Source: Thalassotalea euphylliae
GTDB lineage: Bacteria; Pseudomonadota; Gammaproteobacteria; Enterobacterales; Alteromonadaceae
Length of the DNA stretch: 64,000 bases
Reading direction: 5' to 3'
NCBI RefSeq assembly: GCF_003390395.1
Contig: NZ_QUOV01000001.1
Location: 682,001-746,000 of the forward strand
Positions 45,957-55,985 of the stretch are shown piece after piece; the stretch's first letter is position 1; the number at the start of each line of letters is the position of its first letter. The position numbers were made by a program, and so were the translations under genes. The notes under the pieces are model-generated. The model ran no database searches, was not told the DNA's origin, and was given only the letters and a program-made list of their open reading frames with translations.

Positions 45957-46691
45957 ATGACACAAGAAGTAACACTTACCGCGTCTGGCTTAGCAAAAGC
46001 TTATAAAGGTCGACAGGTTGTTAAAAATGTCAGCTTGTCGGTCAGTACTGGACAAATTGTCGGTTTACTTGGCCCTAATGGTGCGGGTAAAACCACGTCG
46101 TTTTATATGATTGTTGGCTTAGTGCCGAACGATAGCGGTGAAATCACTTTAGGGACAGATGATTTAACTTTGTTGCCTATGCATGAGCGCGCGCGTCGCG
46201 GTATTGGCTATTTGCCGCAAGAAGCGTCTATTTTTCGCAAACTGACGGTTTATCAAAACATCATGGCGATCTTGCAAACACGCAAAGACTTAACGGAAGT
46301 TGAGCGTGAAGAAAAACTCGAATTGCTTATTGAAGAATTCAATATCGGCCATATAAGAGATAATACGGGCATGAGTTTATCGGGTGGTGAACGTCGTCGT
46401 GTTGAGATTGCCAGAGCGCTAGCGGCCGACCCATTGTTTATTTTGCTGGATGAACCTTTTGCTGGTGTAGACCCAATTTCAGTTGGTGATATTAAAAAGA
46501 TTATTTTGCATTTAAAGCAGCGTGGCATTGGCGTTTTGATCACTGACCACAATGTCCGCGAAACACTTGATGTGTGTGAGCATGCATATATCGTTAGTCA
46601 CGGAGAATTAATCGCTGAAGGTGATTCAGAACAAATTTTGGCGAATCAGCAAGTAAGAGATGTATACCTAGGTGAGCAATTCACGCTATAG
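45957..46691 (+). CDS. lptB: LPS export ATP-binding protein LptB
   Basis: This 244-aa ABC ATPase of the LptB2FGC extractor has Walker [32 protein letters not shown], Walker [14 protein letters not shown] and switch His in ITDHN. It starts 4 bp after lptA and ends 61 bp before rpoN, in the conserved order. lptF and lptG are elsewhere, as usual. Confidence 0.96.
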   Translation: MTQEVTLTASGLAKAYKGRQVVKNVSLSVSTGQIVGLLGPNGAGKTTSFYMIVGLVPNDSGEITLGTDDLTLLPMHERARRGIGYLPQEASIFRKLTVYQNIMAILQTRKDLTEVEREEKLELLIEEFNIGHIRDNTGMSLSGGERRRVEIARALAADPLFILLDEPFAGVDPISVGDIKKIILHLKQRGIGVLITDHNVRETLDVCEHAYIVSHGELIAEGDSEQILANQQVRDVYLGEQFTL

Positions 46692-46752
46692 TTAAATCAT
46701 TAGCGTTTTACTTGAATAAAAGAATACAACAAAAGGAAACCGTTAGACTTAA

Positions 46753-48261
46753 ATGCGTCCATCATTGCAGTTAAAAATTGGTCAGCAACTTACGATGACG
46801 CCGCAACTTCAGCAGGCTATCAAGTTACTACAATTATCAACATTAGACCTTCAACAAGAGATTCAAGAAGCGCTGGAAAGCAATCCACTGCTTGAAGTGG
46901 ATGAGTCGGCGAGTGCCTCATCGGAAAGTAATGACAGCGAGTCTATAGACGATGCTTATTCTGCTACGGCAACGACCGAGCAGGTGACAACAGATGGTTC
47001 TGAAGATGCTATGCCTACCGCTGATGAAGTCAGCACTACTGAGGCGATGGAAAAAAATGACATTCCAGAAGAGTTGAGTATTGATACCACTTGGGATGAG
47101 TCATTTAGTGCAGGTGTAAGTAGCTCTGGCATTGGCACTGCAGGCAGTGATGACTACGTTTATCAAGGTGAAACCACCGATTCTATTCAAGACCACTTGC
47201 GCTGGCAAATGGAGCTAACCCCCTTTAGTGAAACCGATGAAGCCATTGCCATGGCAATTATCGATGCCGTTGACAATGCTGGTTACCTAACCGTTTCTGC
47301 CGAAGATATATTGGAAAGTCTAGGTCTTGAGGAAGTTGAACTTGACGAAGTTGAAGCGGTATTAAAGCGTATTAATATGTTCGATCCTATTGGGGTCGCA
47401 GCGCGTTCTATTCCTGAATGTTTACTTATTCAATTGAACCAGTTTGATAACGACACACCGCATTTAGCAGAAAGTAAGCTGATCATTAGCGAGCACATTG
47501 ATTTATTGGGTAATCGTGACTATCGTCAAATAATGCGAAAAACCAAGCTCAAGGAAGACCAGCTGCGCGAGGCACTGCGCCTGATCCAGTCGTTAAACCC
47601 AAGACCGGGTGATGCTGTAGTGCAAGGTGATGATCAGTACGTTATCCCAGATGTTTCTGTGGAAAAGAAAAATGGTCGCTGGGTGGTTGAGCTTAATCCA
47701 AGTACAGCACCAAGATTATCAATTAACCAGCAATACGCAGCGATGACCAAAAGTATGAAGTCATCGGACGATAATCAGTTTATCCGTTCAAACCTGCAAG
47801 AAGCCAAATGGTTTATTAAAAGTTTAGAAAGCCGCAACGAAACGCTGCTGAAAGTGTCAAACTGTATTGTTCAGCGTCAGCAAGGCTTTTTCGAATACGG
47901 GCCAGAAGCGATGCGCCCGATGGTGTTAAACGACATCGCAGAAGCGGTTGATATGCATGAGTCAACCATATCGCGTGTAACCACGCAAAAATTCATGCAC
48001 ACGCCTAGAGGTATTTTCGAATTAAAGTACTTCTTTTCTAGTCATGTTAGTACGGAAAATGGGGGGGAATGTTCATCTACTGCTATCAGAGCATTAATTA
48101 AAAAGCTTGTCTCAGCAGAAACTCCATCGAAACCATTAAGTGATAGCAAAATGGCGGAACTATTAGCAGAGCAAGGGATTAATGTTGCGCGACGGACAAT
48201 AGCTAAGTACCGAGAGTCCTTATCTATTCCACCGTCAAATCAAAGAAAAAGTCTACTTTAA
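46753..48261 (+). CDS. rpoN: RNA polymerase sigma-54 factor
   Basis: This 502-aa sigma factor has region I (Gln-rich [23 protein letters not shown], seen as [16 protein letters not shown]), an acidic region II (about 55-140), the core-binding domain, the helix-turn-helix and the C-terminal RpoN box [12 protein letters not shown]. It directs transcription from -24/-12 promoters with enhancer-binding proteins. A run of seven G (48061-48067) encodes the conserved NGGEC segment and is a slippage-prone tract. Confidence 0.97.
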   Translation: MRPSLQLKIGQQLTMTPQLQQAIKLLQLSTLDLQQEIQEALESNPLLEVDESASASSESNDSESIDDAYSATATTEQVTTDGSEDAMPTADEVSTTEAMEKNDIPEELSIDTTWDESFSAGVSSSGIGTAGSDDYVYQGETTDSIQDHLRWQMELTPFSETDEAIAMAIIDAVDNAGYLTVSAEDILESLGLEEVELDEVEAVLKRINMFDPIGVAARSIPECLLIQLNQFDNDTPHLAESKLIISEHIDLLGNRDYRQIMRKTKLKEDQLREALRLIQSLNPRPGDAVVQGDDQYVIPDVSVEKKNGRWVVELNPSTAPRLSINQQYAAMTKSMKSSDDNQFIRSNLQEAKWFIKSLESRNETLLKVSNCIVQRQQGFFEYGPEAMRPMVLNDIAEAVDMHESTISRVTTQKFMHTPRGIFELKYFFSSHVSTENGGECSSTAIRALIKKLVSAETPSKPLSDSKMAELLAEQGINVARRTIAKYRESLSIPPSNQRKSLL

Positions 48262-48288
48262 GTATTCAAGCAATGAGGAATAAAGCTT

Positions 48289-48576
48289 ATGCAAATTAAT
48301 TTATCAGGCCACCACGTAGAAGTGACAGATTCATTACGCGATTTCGTTAACACTAAGTTTGCAAAGCTGGAGCGACATTTCGATCACATTAACAATGTTT
48401 ACGTCGTTCTTACCGTAGAAAAATTAAACCAAAAAGCCGAGGCGACAGTTCACCTCAACGGCACAGAGGTTCACGCCTCAGCACAAAATCAAGACATGTA
48501 CGCATCAATTGACTCGCTCATTGATAAACTTGACCGCCAAATCCTTAAATACAAAGGAAAAATTACTCAGCATTAA
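48289..48576 (+). CDS. hpf: Ribosome hibernation promoting factor
   Basis: This 95-aa short-type HPF dimerises or silences 70S ribosomes in stationary phase. It has the pattern MQINLSGHHVEVTDSLRDFV (start) and ATVHLNGTEVHASAQNQDMYASIDSLIDKLDRQ (seen as DMYASIDSLIDKLDRQ). It lacks the long C-terminal extension of long HPF. It is 27 bp after rpoN and 3 bp before ptsN, the conserved order. Confidence 0.95.
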   Translation: MQINLSGHHVEVTDSLRDFVNTKFAKLERHFDHINNVYVVLTVEKLNQKAEATVHLNGTEVHASAQNQDMYASIDSLIDKLDRQILKYKGKITQH

Positions 48577-48579
48577 ACT

Positions 48580-49032
48580 ATGAAGCTGCAAGATATACTA
48601 ACCGAGGACTGCACATCCTGTGCAGTCCCACTGTCAAGCAAAAAGAAAATCCTCGAGCAAATTTGCAGTATTGCAACTAGTCACATTCCTGAACACTCAA
48701 CATTTGAATTGCTGCAAAGTTTGCTGGCTCGTGAAAAAATGGGCAGCACGGGCATTGGCAATGGCATTGCAATACCACACGGTCGCCTCACTGGCACGAA
48801 TCAAGTTGTGGCAGTACTGATGACCACTGAACAGCCAGTGGCGTTTGATGCGATTGATAACCGCGCTGTTGATATCTTCGTGGCGTTATTTGTGCCTGAA
48901 GACTGTTGTAAAGATCACTTATCCACGCTGCAAAGTATTGCTAAGCTGCTGAGCAACAAACAAATCAATAAAAAAATTCGTAAATGTACTAGTAATCATG
49001 AGCTTTACGAGTTGATTAACCAAGCGGAATAA
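48580..49032 (+). CDS. ptsN: Nitrogen-PTS EIIA component
   Basis: This 150-aa EIIA-Ntr protein is phosphorylated by Npr at His67 in GNGIAIPHGR. It regulates potassium transport and other processes rather than sugar uptake. The fold-typical STGIGNGIA and the FVALFVPEDC strand are present. It lies between hpf and rapZ. Confidence 0.95.
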   Translation: MKLQDILTEDCTSCAVPLSSKKKILEQICSIATSHIPEHSTFELLQSLLAREKMGSTGIGNGIAIPHGRLTGTNQVVAVLMTTEQPVAFDAIDNRAVDIFVALFVPEDCCKDHLSTLQSIAKLLSNKQINKKIRKCTSNHELYELINQAE

Positions 49033-49045
49033 CGGTAAGCAAACT

Positions 49046-49900
49046 ATGAAACTTATTATCGTCAGTGGTCGTTCAGGCTCTGGCAAATCAGTTGCGCTCA
49101 GAGTTTTGGAAGATTTAGGATACTACTGCGTTGATAATATTCCAGTAAACTTACTACCTGCGCTTACCCACACGGTAATTAACGAATATGAAAACGTTGG
49201 TGTATCGCTCGATGTTCGTAATTTGCCGGCTGAGCCCAAAGACGTTCATGAGATTCTTGATTATCTGCCTGCTGCCGTAGAGCTGACCATTCTGTATCTT
49301 GATGCTAACGACAACGACTTGATCCGTCGTTTTAGCGAAACACGCCGTTTGCATCCGTTGATCAGACAAAATATCGCACTTGATCAAGCGCTAGAATTAG
49401 AGAAAAAACTGCTTGAGCCTGTTTCAACACGTGCTGACTTATATATGAATACTAGCCAGCTCTCGCCGCACCAGTTAGCCGATCTCGTACGTGAACGCAT
49501 ACTTGGTAAGAAAACAGGGGCTATGGTGCTAGTGTTTGAATCCTTTGGCTTTAAACATGGTATTCCTGCTGATGCTGATTACGTGTTTGATGCACGATTT
49601 CTCCCTAATCCGTTCTGGGACAAAGAGTTAAAATCGCAAACTGGCTTAGACCAACCCGTCCGTGACTTTCTCGCTAGCCAGCCGATTGTCACTAAGTTTG
49701 TTTGGCAAATTAATAGTTTTTTAATGACTTGGTTGCCGCACCTTGAGCGAAATAACCGTAGTTATGTGACAATAGCGATTGGTTGTACTGGTGGTAAACA
49801 TCGTTCAGTCTATATTGCTGAATTACTTGCTGGAAACTTCCGCAAAGAGCGTGAAGATGTGCAGTCGCGTCATCGAGATATCGACATCAAGAGCACCTAA
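49046..49900 (+). CDS. rapZ: RNase adapter protein RapZ
   Basis: This 284-aa protein has an N-terminal P-loop domain (GRSGSGKS at 8-15, DLGYYCVDN, DVRN) and a C-terminal domain with the IGCTGGKHRSVYIAE phosphate-binding motif. In enteric bacteria it guides RNase E to GlmZ sRNA to control glucosamine-6-phosphate synthesis. Whether GlmZ exists in this organism is not shown here. It sits between ptsN and npr. Confidence 0.95.
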   Translation: MKLIIVSGRSGSGKSVALRVLEDLGYYCVDNIPVNLLPALTHTVINEYENVGVSLDVRNLPAEPKDVHEILDYLPAAVELTILYLDANDNDLIRRFSETRRLHPLIRQNIALDQALELEKKLLEPVSTRADLYMNTSQLSPHQLADLVRERILGKKTGAMVLVFESFGFKHGIPADADYVFDARFLPNPFWDKELKSQTGLDQPVRDFLASQPIVTKFVWQINSFLMTWLPHLERNNRSYVTIAIGCTGGKHRSVYIAELLAGNFRKEREDVQSRHRDIDIKST

Positions 49901-49930
49901 ATTTAGCCTAGTTTTACATTGGGAAGTCAC

Positions 49931-50206
49931 ATGGCAATCGTATCCAAAGATATTGAAATCATTAATAAACTGGGATTACACGCCCGCGCAGCGACTAAGC
50001 TTGCGCAATTAAGCCAACAATTTAGTGCACAAATTACCTTAGCTTTAGATGGTAATAGCGCTGATGCGAGTAGCATCATGGCAATCATGTTGCTCGCTGG
50101 TGGCCAAGGTAAAGTTGTTAAGGTAACTGCCGATGGTGATGATGCTGAACAAGCCCTAGCAAGTGTTTGCCAACTCATCAACCAGCGCTTCGATGAAGCA
50201 GAATAA
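49931..50206 (+). CDS. npr: Nitrogen-PTS phosphocarrier protein NPr
   Basis: This 91-aa HPr-like protein carries the phospho-group from EI-Ntr to PtsN. The active His is His17 in KLGLHARAA. The second region SADASSIMAIMLLAGG is typical. I chose ATG at 49931, with GGGAAG upstream, over an in-frame TTG four codons earlier. It ends the rpoN-hpf-ptsN-rapZ-npr cluster. Confidence 0.94.
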   Translation: MAIVSKDIEIINKLGLHARAATKLAQLSQQFSAQITLALDGNSADASSIMAIMLLAGGQGKVVKVTADGDDAEQALASVCQLINQRFDEAE

Positions 50207-50428
50207 AGTCGAAAAATCTTAGGCTTAGCCAAATTAAAAGCTGAAAAACACAAGCAACTCATATACACTTGCTGGCAGTGCAGTAACTAATGCTACATGG
50301 TTTAAACTGTTGCCAAGTTGTCATCAAGCGTTAAGCTAATAATCGCATACTTATCGTTACTCGCGACATCGATATCGTCAATGTCTCTCAGTTAGTTAGC
50401 CAGTAAATCAGTCGGCGCAGGGTGAGTT

Positions 50429-51787
50429 ATGCCGGAAATATCAGAACAAGAATTTAATCAACAACGACTACAAGAGGTAAACGAAGCGCTTGGCAGTGGT
50501 ATGTTTGTTTATGTTCGCAAACTACTGCAAAAATTACCTGCCTATGATCTCGCGCTGATACTAGAGTCCTCCACCGTTAAAAGCCGTCCTGTGTTGTGGC
50601 AACTTATCGATCCAGATCACCAAGGTGAAGTACTTGAAGAGCTCAATGAAGAGGTGCGCAAGGGCATCTTGAAGAGCATGCGACCAGAAAAGGTTGCAGA
50701 AGTCGCTGAAGGGATGGATGTTGACGACTTAGCCGAAGTACTGCGTACCCTGCCTGATAGTGTCTACAAGGAAGTCATACAAAGTATGGACACACAAGAC
50801 AGGGCTAGGGTCGAGGCGGCGTTATCGTTCGAAGAAGATACCGCTGGTGGTATCATGAATACCGATACCATCACTATTCGCCCAGATGTATCGGTTGATG
50901 TGGTGTTGCGCTATTTACGCCTAAAAGGTGAATTGCCAGAAGCCACTGATAGTTTTTATGTGGTTGATCGTCACGATCGCTTTATTGGCGCGGTGTCGTT
51001 ATCAGCCATTGTTACTTCAAAGCCTGAAACTGTCGTTTCTAACCTTATTGACGCAGATATTGAAGCGGTAGCCCCTGATATGCCTGAAAATGATGTTGCG
51101 GCATTATTTGAACGTTACGACTGGATTTCAGCGCCTGTTGTTGACGAAGAAGGGCGTTTGCTCGGTCGTATTACGATTGATGATGTGATTGATATTATTC
51201 GTGAAGAAGCAGAGCATTCGATGATGAGTATGGCGGGTCTTGATGACGAAGCCGATACTTTCGCCCCTGTCATCAAAAGTACGCGTCAGCGTTCCGTATG
51301 GCTTGGTGTGAACTTGATCACCGCATTACTCGCCGTTGCAGTAACTAGCATGTTTGAAGGCATATTTAGCCAGCTAGCGATTCTTGCGGTATTGAACTCG
51401 CTGGTACCCAGTATGGGCGGCGTTGCGGGTAACCAAACATTAACCTTGGTTATTCGTGGTCTTGCGCTGGGTCATGTCGGTGATAGTAATGCCCGTTCCT
51501 TATTGTACAAAGAGCTAGCCGTTGGCTTTTTAAACGGCCTAATTTGGGCGTTTTTAATTGCGACTGTGGTGGCGGTGTGGAAGCAAGATTTAACGCTTGG
51601 CGGCATTATTGCTTTTGCCATGCTCATGAACTTGACCGCAGCGGGGATCGCTGGGGTGATGATTCCGCTGATGTTAAAACGAATGAATATTGACCCAGCA
51701 TTAGCGGGTAGTGTCATTTTGACGACAATTACCGATGTTGTGGGGATATTTGCTTTCCTAGGTACAGCGACACTATTACTGACTTAA
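50429..51787 (+). CDS. mgtE: Magnesium transporter MgtE
   Basis: This 452-aa inner-membrane Mg2+ channel has an N-terminal superhelical domain (about 1-130, with EEDTAGGIMNTD at its end), a CBS pair (about 135-255), the plug helix and five membrane helices from about 285. The pore helices hold the PSMGGVAGNQTLTLVIRGLA segment typical of MgtE (seen as MGGVAGNQTLTLVIRG). Gating by cytosolic Mg2+ is known for the family. I see no riboswitch in the 222-bp upstream gap. Confidence 0.95.
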   Translation: MPEISEQEFNQQRLQEVNEALGSGMFVYVRKLLQKLPAYDLALILESSTVKSRPVLWQLIDPDHQGEVLEELNEEVRKGILKSMRPEKVAEVAEGMDVDDLAEVLRTLPDSVYKEVIQSMDTQDRARVEAALSFEEDTAGGIMNTDTITIRPDVSVDVVLRYLRLKGELPEATDSFYVVDRHDRFIGAVSLSAIVTSKPETVVSNLIDADIEAVAPDMPENDVAALFERYDWISAPVVDEEGRLLGRITIDDVIDIIREEAEHSMMSMAGLDDEADTFAPVIKSTRQRSVWLGVNLITALLAVAVTSMFEGIFSQLAILAVLNSLVPSMGGVAGNQTLTLVIRGLALGHVGDSNARSLLYKELAVGFLNGLIWAFLIATVVAVWKQDLTLGGIIAFAMLMNLTAAGIAGVMIPLMLKRMNIDPALAGSVILTTITDVVGIFAFLGTATLLLT

Positions 51788-51855
51788 GCTGCTTAAGGTC
51801 GCCTGCCTAGCCCGGGTAGAAGTAGAAAAGGGCGAATAGAAATCTAACAGACAAT

Positions 51856-51905
51856 AAAAAGTGCGCTAGTTTTTACTTAGAGACATAAACTAGCGCGCTT
51901 TTTGT
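51856..51905. terminator. Bidirectional terminator between mgtE and pmbA
   Basis: AAAAAGtGCGCTAGTTT pairs with AAACTAGCGCgCTTTTT across a 14-nt loop, with A-run and T-run on the outer sides. This gives good intrinsic terminators for both convergent genes. Confidence 0.88.
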
Positions 51906-51950
51906 TTTAATGGTAAATTTTTTTGGCTGACTAGCCTTTACTGAATAGTC

Positions 51951-53294
51951 TTAGTTACCGGCGATTTGCATCTCTTCAATTAATAACGAACCAGTGCGAA
52001 TGCTACCGCGCATATCAGTATCTGTACCAATCGAAACAATGCCTTTAAACATATCTTGTAGTTTACCTGCGATAGTGATTTCTGACACAGGGTAAGCAAT
52101 TTTGCCATTCTCAACCCAAAAGCCTGCCGCACCGCGCGAGTAGTCGCCAGTGACCACATTCACCCCTTGCCCCATTAATTCAGTGACTAACAGGCCAGTG
52201 CCAAGCTGTTTCAGCATAGCGTCAAAGTCACCACCGTTAGCGGTAACGAGCCAGTTGTGAATGCCACCAGCGTGACCCGTCGTTTGTAAGCCAAGCTTGC
52301 GCGCTGAATAGCTCGTTAGAAGATACGTTTCTAATTGACCTTGGCTAATGATTTCGCGATCAATAGTTTCAACGCCTTCTGCATCAAAACTGCTACTCGC
52401 TAATGCTTTGGTTAGATGAGGGCGTTCACTGATCGTTAGGTGCTCTGGGAAAATTGGTTGGCCTAACGCATCTAACAAGAAAGATGATTTACGATACAAA
52501 TTACCACCGCTGATGGCAGCAATAAAATGACCAAAAATGGTATTGGCAATATCAGCACGAAACATGACGGGCACTTTTTGAGTGCTAATTTTCTCTGCAT
52601 GTAGCCTTGAAATAACTTCACTTGCGGCTTGTTGGCCAACAAGCTCTGGTGCATCTAATTGCGCAAAGTCGCGGTTAACCGTATAAGCGTAATCGCGCTG
52701 CATATCGTCGCCATCTGACGCGATACTGACACAACTTAGGCTATGACGTGTACTTGGATAACCAACTAATTGTCCATGGCTATTACCGTATACTTTAAAG
52801 CCTTCAAAGCTAGCCAGTGTTGCACCATCAGAGTTAGTAATACGTGCATCACTTGCTAGTGCTGCATCTTCACATTGCTTGGCAATGTCGATGGCTTCTT
52901 CGGTGGTGAGCGCTTTTGGGTGGTAAAGATCTAACTCAACGGGCGTCATTGCCAGGCGATCTTTATCTGCTAGACCTGAACAGTCATCCACTGAAGTGTA
53001 CTTGGCTATATCGACAGCCGCCTTAACGGCATTATTTAACGCTTCTTCTGATAAATCAGCTGTTGAAGCACTGCCTTTGCGTCCATCTTTGTATACTGTA
53101 ATACCAAGGGCACCGTCATTGGTAAATTCGACATTTTCGACTTCGCCCATGCGGGTGTTAACACTTAACCCCTGTTGACGGCTCAAGGCAACTTCTGCGT
53201 TGTCAGCACCCAGTTGTTTGGCGAGTGCTAACGCGTTCTCTACGCGACCTTTAACATGATCAATTTGGGTGTTAATGCTATCGACTTCTTTCAT
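51951..53294 (-). CDS. pmbA: Metalloprotease PmbA/TldE
   Basis: This 447-aa subunit of the TldD/TldE protease is known to process microcin B17 and help degrade CcdA. Family sequences include LSVNTRMGEVENVEFTNDGALGITVY (seen as GEVENVEFTNDGALGITVY) and the C-terminal GDYSRGAAGFWVENGKI. The TldD partner, which carries the zinc motif, is not in the window. It diverges from darP, as in many gammaproteobacteria. Confidence 0.94.
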   Translation of the reverse strand: MKEVDSINTQIDHVKGRVENALALAKQLGADNAEVALSRQQGLSVNTRMGEVENVEFTNDGALGITVYKDGRKGSASTADLSEEALNNAVKAAVDIAKYTSVDDCSGLADKDRLAMTPVELDLYHPKALTTEEAIDIAKQCEDAALASDARITNSDGATLASFEGFKVYGNSHGQLVGYPSTRHSLSCVSIASDGDDMQRDYAYTVNRDFAQLDAPELVGQQAASEVISRLHAEKISTQKVPVMFRADIANTIFGHFIAAISGGNLYRKSSFLLDALGQPIFPEHLTISERPHLTKALASSSFDAEGVETIDREIISQGQLETYLLTSYSARKLGLQTTGHAGGIHNWLVTANGGDFDAMLKQLGTGLLVTELMGQGVNVVTGDYSRGAAGFWVENGKIAYPVSEITIAGKLQDMFKGIVSIGTDTDMRGSIRTGSLLIEEMQIAGN

Positions 53295-53412
53295 TACTTG
53301 CTTCCGATGAGATACTGGCGAGTTGTTGCGCCTAAGTTAAGCGTTGCCCGAAGAGTGTTTGTTGTACATTTGCTGTATAATAGCGGGAAACTGACTTTGA
53401 TTTGTGATCATT

Positions 53413-53934
53413 ATGCACCACTTAGACCACGATATCGACGAATTCGATGAAGATTATGTAAGTAAAACCGATGTCAAACGCTACATGCATGAATTGCAGG
53501 ATTTAGCCTTGACCATTATTCGTCTGCCTAAAGCGAAGCGCAATAAATTGCCACTAAACGAAGAGTTGCAAGATGCGATGATTTTGGCTGATAAAATCCT
53601 TAATAAACCGGATGCGTTAAAACGTCATAGCCGCTTTGTTGCGAAATTGCTGACAGAGGTGGATGTTGATGTGCTTAAAGCGGAAATGGACGCATTAGCG
53701 AATAAGCATCAACAGCAAAGCAAGCAACACGAGAAATTTGAACTACTGCGCGACCAATTGCTGGCTGGCGGTAATCAAGAGATTGAAGACTTATTAGCGC
53801 AGTGCGCGGGTATGGAACGTCAAAAGTTGAGGCAATTAGTTCGCCAAGCGTCTAAAGAGCAGGCCAACAATAAGCCTGGTAAAAGCCATCGCGACTTATT
53901 GGCTTATATCAAAGCTCATTATCAAGGCCAGTAG
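53413..53934 (+). CDS. darP: Ribosome biogenesis protein DarP/YjgA
   Basis: This 173-aa DUF615-family protein binds late 50S assembly intermediates. It has an acidic N-terminus (DIDEFDEDYVSKT), the conserved helical YMHELQDLALTIIRLPKAK stretch and a final RDLLAYIKAHYQG. I chose ATG at 53413; a GTG three codons earlier is possible and neither has a strong ribosome binding site. It is divergent from pmbA, the usual neighbour. Confidence 0.92.
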   Translation: MHHLDHDIDEFDEDYVSKTDVKRYMHELQDLALTIIRLPKAKRNKLPLNEELQDAMILADKILNKPDALKRHSRFVAKLLTEVDVDVLKAEMDALANKHQQQSKQHEKFELLRDQLLAGGNQEIEDLLAQCAGMERQKLRQLVRQASKEQANNKPGKSHRDLLAYIKAHYQGQ

Positions 53935-53960
53935 TCTTTAGGCGAGCTGATAGCAGATAC

Positions 53961-53998
53961 AAAAAAGCGCTGCCTTTTTACAAGAGCAGCGCTTTTTT
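53961..53998. terminator. Bidirectional terminator between darP and degQ
   Basis: AAAAAAGCGCTGC and GCAGCGCTTTTTT form a perfect 13-bp stem around a 12-nt loop, with A and T tracts serving both convergent genes. Confidence 0.92.
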
Positions 53999-54035
53999 AA
54001 TATCAGTAAAAGCTAGATGCTACTGATTTACAGGG

Positions 54036-55391
54036 TTAGCGAATCATTAAGTACATAGCACGGTTACCACGTTCAACTTTCAGTGCTAATACACCCGTGT
54101 TGTCTTTCAGATAGTTTCTGAGTTCAGCAATAGTGGCAATATCTTTGCGGTTAACCCCAGTAATGACATCACCAGCTTGCAGGCCGACAGCCTCAGCTGC
54201 ACTGCCATCTTCAACGTCAGTGATTTCAATACCTTTACCATCTGCGGCATTGTCTAACTCGGCGCCATCAAGCATACGGTGAATACTGGCTGCTTCTACA
54301 TTGGCTGATTCAGCTTGTTTTAACTTCACAGTAAAGCGCTTTTCTTTGCCGTCACGAATGACAGTTAACTTCACTTTTTTGCCTGCGCCAATTGAGCCAA
54401 TTTTACCGCGTAGCTCAGCAAAGGTTTTCACCATTTTGCCATTAACTTTGGTAATAACATCGCCCGCTTTAATACCCGCTTCTGCGGCGGCAGAGTCTGC
54501 AACCACTTGTTCAATAAAGCCACCTTGGGTAGTTTCTAAGGCCATTGCCTTAGCAATTTCGCCGTTAACACTGCGACCAGCAACACCAAGCACACCGCGG
54601 CGAACTTCACCAAACTCAATAATTTGTTTGACCAAGTTGTTCATCATGTTGCTGGGAATGGCAAAACCAATACCGACGTTACCGCCGTTAGGACCAAGAA
54701 TTGCGGTGTTAATACCAATTAATTCACCGCGTAAATTGACCAATGCGCCACCTGAGTTACCACTGTTAATTGCGGCATCAGTTTGGATAAAGTCTTCGAA
54801 GTTTTCGATATTTAGCCCGCTACGACCTAATGCACTGACAATACCTGAGGTGACGGTTTGGCCTAAACCAAATGGGCTACCAATAGCGACAGCAAAGTCG
54901 CCAACGCGCAATTGATCTGAGTCGGATACTTTAATCTCCGTTAAATCATCGTCTTTGACTTGTAGCAGTGCGATATCGCTTTCGGCATCAGAGCCGATTT
55001 TTTTCGCTTCTAGCTGACGACCATCTTTTAACGTTACTAAGATTTCATCTGCTTCATCAACCACATGGTTATTGGTAACGATATAACCTTCATCTGCATC
55101 AATAATGACGCCGGAGCCCAACCCTTGGAATGGGCGCTCTTGCGGCTGTTGGTTACGTCTTGGATTACCAAAAAAGAATCGGAAAGCATCTGGTACTCGC
55201 TGGTTTACTTCATGCGTATCTTTAACCGAAATACTAACCACCGCTGGTGTCGTGCGCTCAAGCATAGGCGCTAAACTTGGCAATGTTTGTCCTTCAACAG
55301 CAAGAGGTAGGTTGGCAAATGCTGGGCTTGACGATAACGCAATTGAACTGGAAATTAATGCGGCGCTGATCACTAACGACAATTTTTTCAT
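54036..55391 (-). CDS. degQ: Periplasmic serine protease/chaperone, DegQ-type
   Basis: This 451-aa HtrA-family protease has a signal peptide (about 1-26, ending AFA), a trypsin-like domain with His in VTNNHVVD, Asp in SDIALLQV and Ser in GNSGGAL, and two PDZ domains (about 258-345 and 370-451). It degrades or refolds damaged envelope proteins. The linker and location next to zapG favour DegQ over DegP. A membrane-anchored DegS, often adjacent, is not present. Confidence 0.93.
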   Translation of the reverse strand: MKKLSLVISAALISSSIALSSSPAFANLPLAVEGQTLPSLAPMLERTTPAVVSISVKDTHEVNQRVPDAFRFFFGNPRRNQQPQERPFQGLGSGVIIDADEGYIVTNNHVVDEADEILVTLKDGRQLEAKKIGSDAESDIALLQVKDDDLTEIKVSDSDQLRVGDFAVAIGSPFGLGQTVTSGIVSALGRSGLNIENFEDFIQTDAAINSGNSGGALVNLRGELIGINTAILGPNGGNVGIGFAIPSNMMNNLVKQIIEFGEVRRGVLGVAGRSVNGEIAKAMALETTQGGFIEQVVADSAAAEAGIKAGDVITKVNGKMVKTFAELRGKIGSIGAGKKVKLTVIRDGKEKRFTVKLKQAESANVEAASIHRMLDGAELDNAADGKGIEITDVEDGSAAEAVGLQAGDVITGVNRKDIATIAELRNYLKDNTGVLALKVERGNRAMYLMIR

Positions 55392-55468
55392 ACTTAAAAA
55401 AACTCCTTAACAAGAATTAAGTAGACCCATTAACAGACTAGTCGTAATTAACTTAGTTCAAAATAACC

Positions 55469-55924
55469 TTATTCGGCATTTGTAACACTTTGTTTCTTAT
55501 CATCAAATAAACCACTTGGGTTACTTGAGTAGTCACGAGGTGCTTCATCTGTCGTTTCTTCTTTAAAGTCAGGCTTTTTCTCATGACGCAGCTTAACGGT
55601 TTGTGCGAGCTGTTCTTGAGTTTCCTGTGAGAAAAATGGCATGGCTTCGCTCTCTGTTGGCGTAGCGCGTTGTAATAAAGCAGTACTTTGCTCCATTTGT
55701 TTCATCGCTTTCTGGCATGTAGCGTTCATTTGCTCTAGTAACTTAGCAGAATCATCTAAATGTTCAGCAACATCGTTTTGGTATTGGGTTAAAGCTGCTT
55801 CGCCTTTAGTTACCTTTTCCGCTAGTGCTTTGTTTTCTTTAGCAGATGCCGATAAAAAGCGACCGCCAATAAAGCCAACTACGATGCCAACTAACAAAAG
55901 CGCGATACTTGTTACAACTGTCAT
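55469..55924 (-). CDS. zapG: Cell-envelope/division protein ZapG (YhcB, DUF1043)
   Basis: This 151-aa inner-membrane protein has one N-terminal helix (about 4-22, with GIVVGFIGGRF) followed by a cytoplasmic coiled coil and a disordered acidic tail. This layout matches YhcB/ZapG, a factor linking division and envelope growth. The order zapE // zapG-degQ is conserved in gammaproteobacteria. It is 77 bp upstream of degQ on the same strand. Confidence 0.92.
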   Translation of the reverse strand: MTVVTSIALLLVGIVVGFIGGRFLSASAKENKALAEKVTKGEAALTQYQNDVAEHLDDSAKLLEQMNATCQKAMKQMEQSTALLQRATPTESEAMPFFSQETQEQLAQTVKLRHEKKPDFKEETTDEAPRDYSSNPSGLFDDKKQSVTNAE

Positions 55925-55985
55925 ATCTAGGTTCCTCGTTGTATTCGTTCAGAAAATTAGTGAGAATATTCAACCATTAGCATAA
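55925..55985. promoter_or_regulatory. Short zapG promoter segment next to element B
   Basis: Only about 61 bp separate the zapG start from element B. Either the zapG promoter is within this stretch or it lies in or beyond the element. A further 147 bp (56252-56398) separate element B from zapE and hold no gene. Confidence 0.35.

Noticed and set aside
50207..50428. Possible Mg2+ riboswitch before mgtE
   Set aside because: I could not find the conserved helices of M-box or similar elements, and none is expected in this lineage for mgtE.
54301..54915. 204-aa plus-strand open frame opposite degQ
   Set aside because: Pro/Ser/Leu-rich antisense of a clear HtrA protease gene; no start signals.
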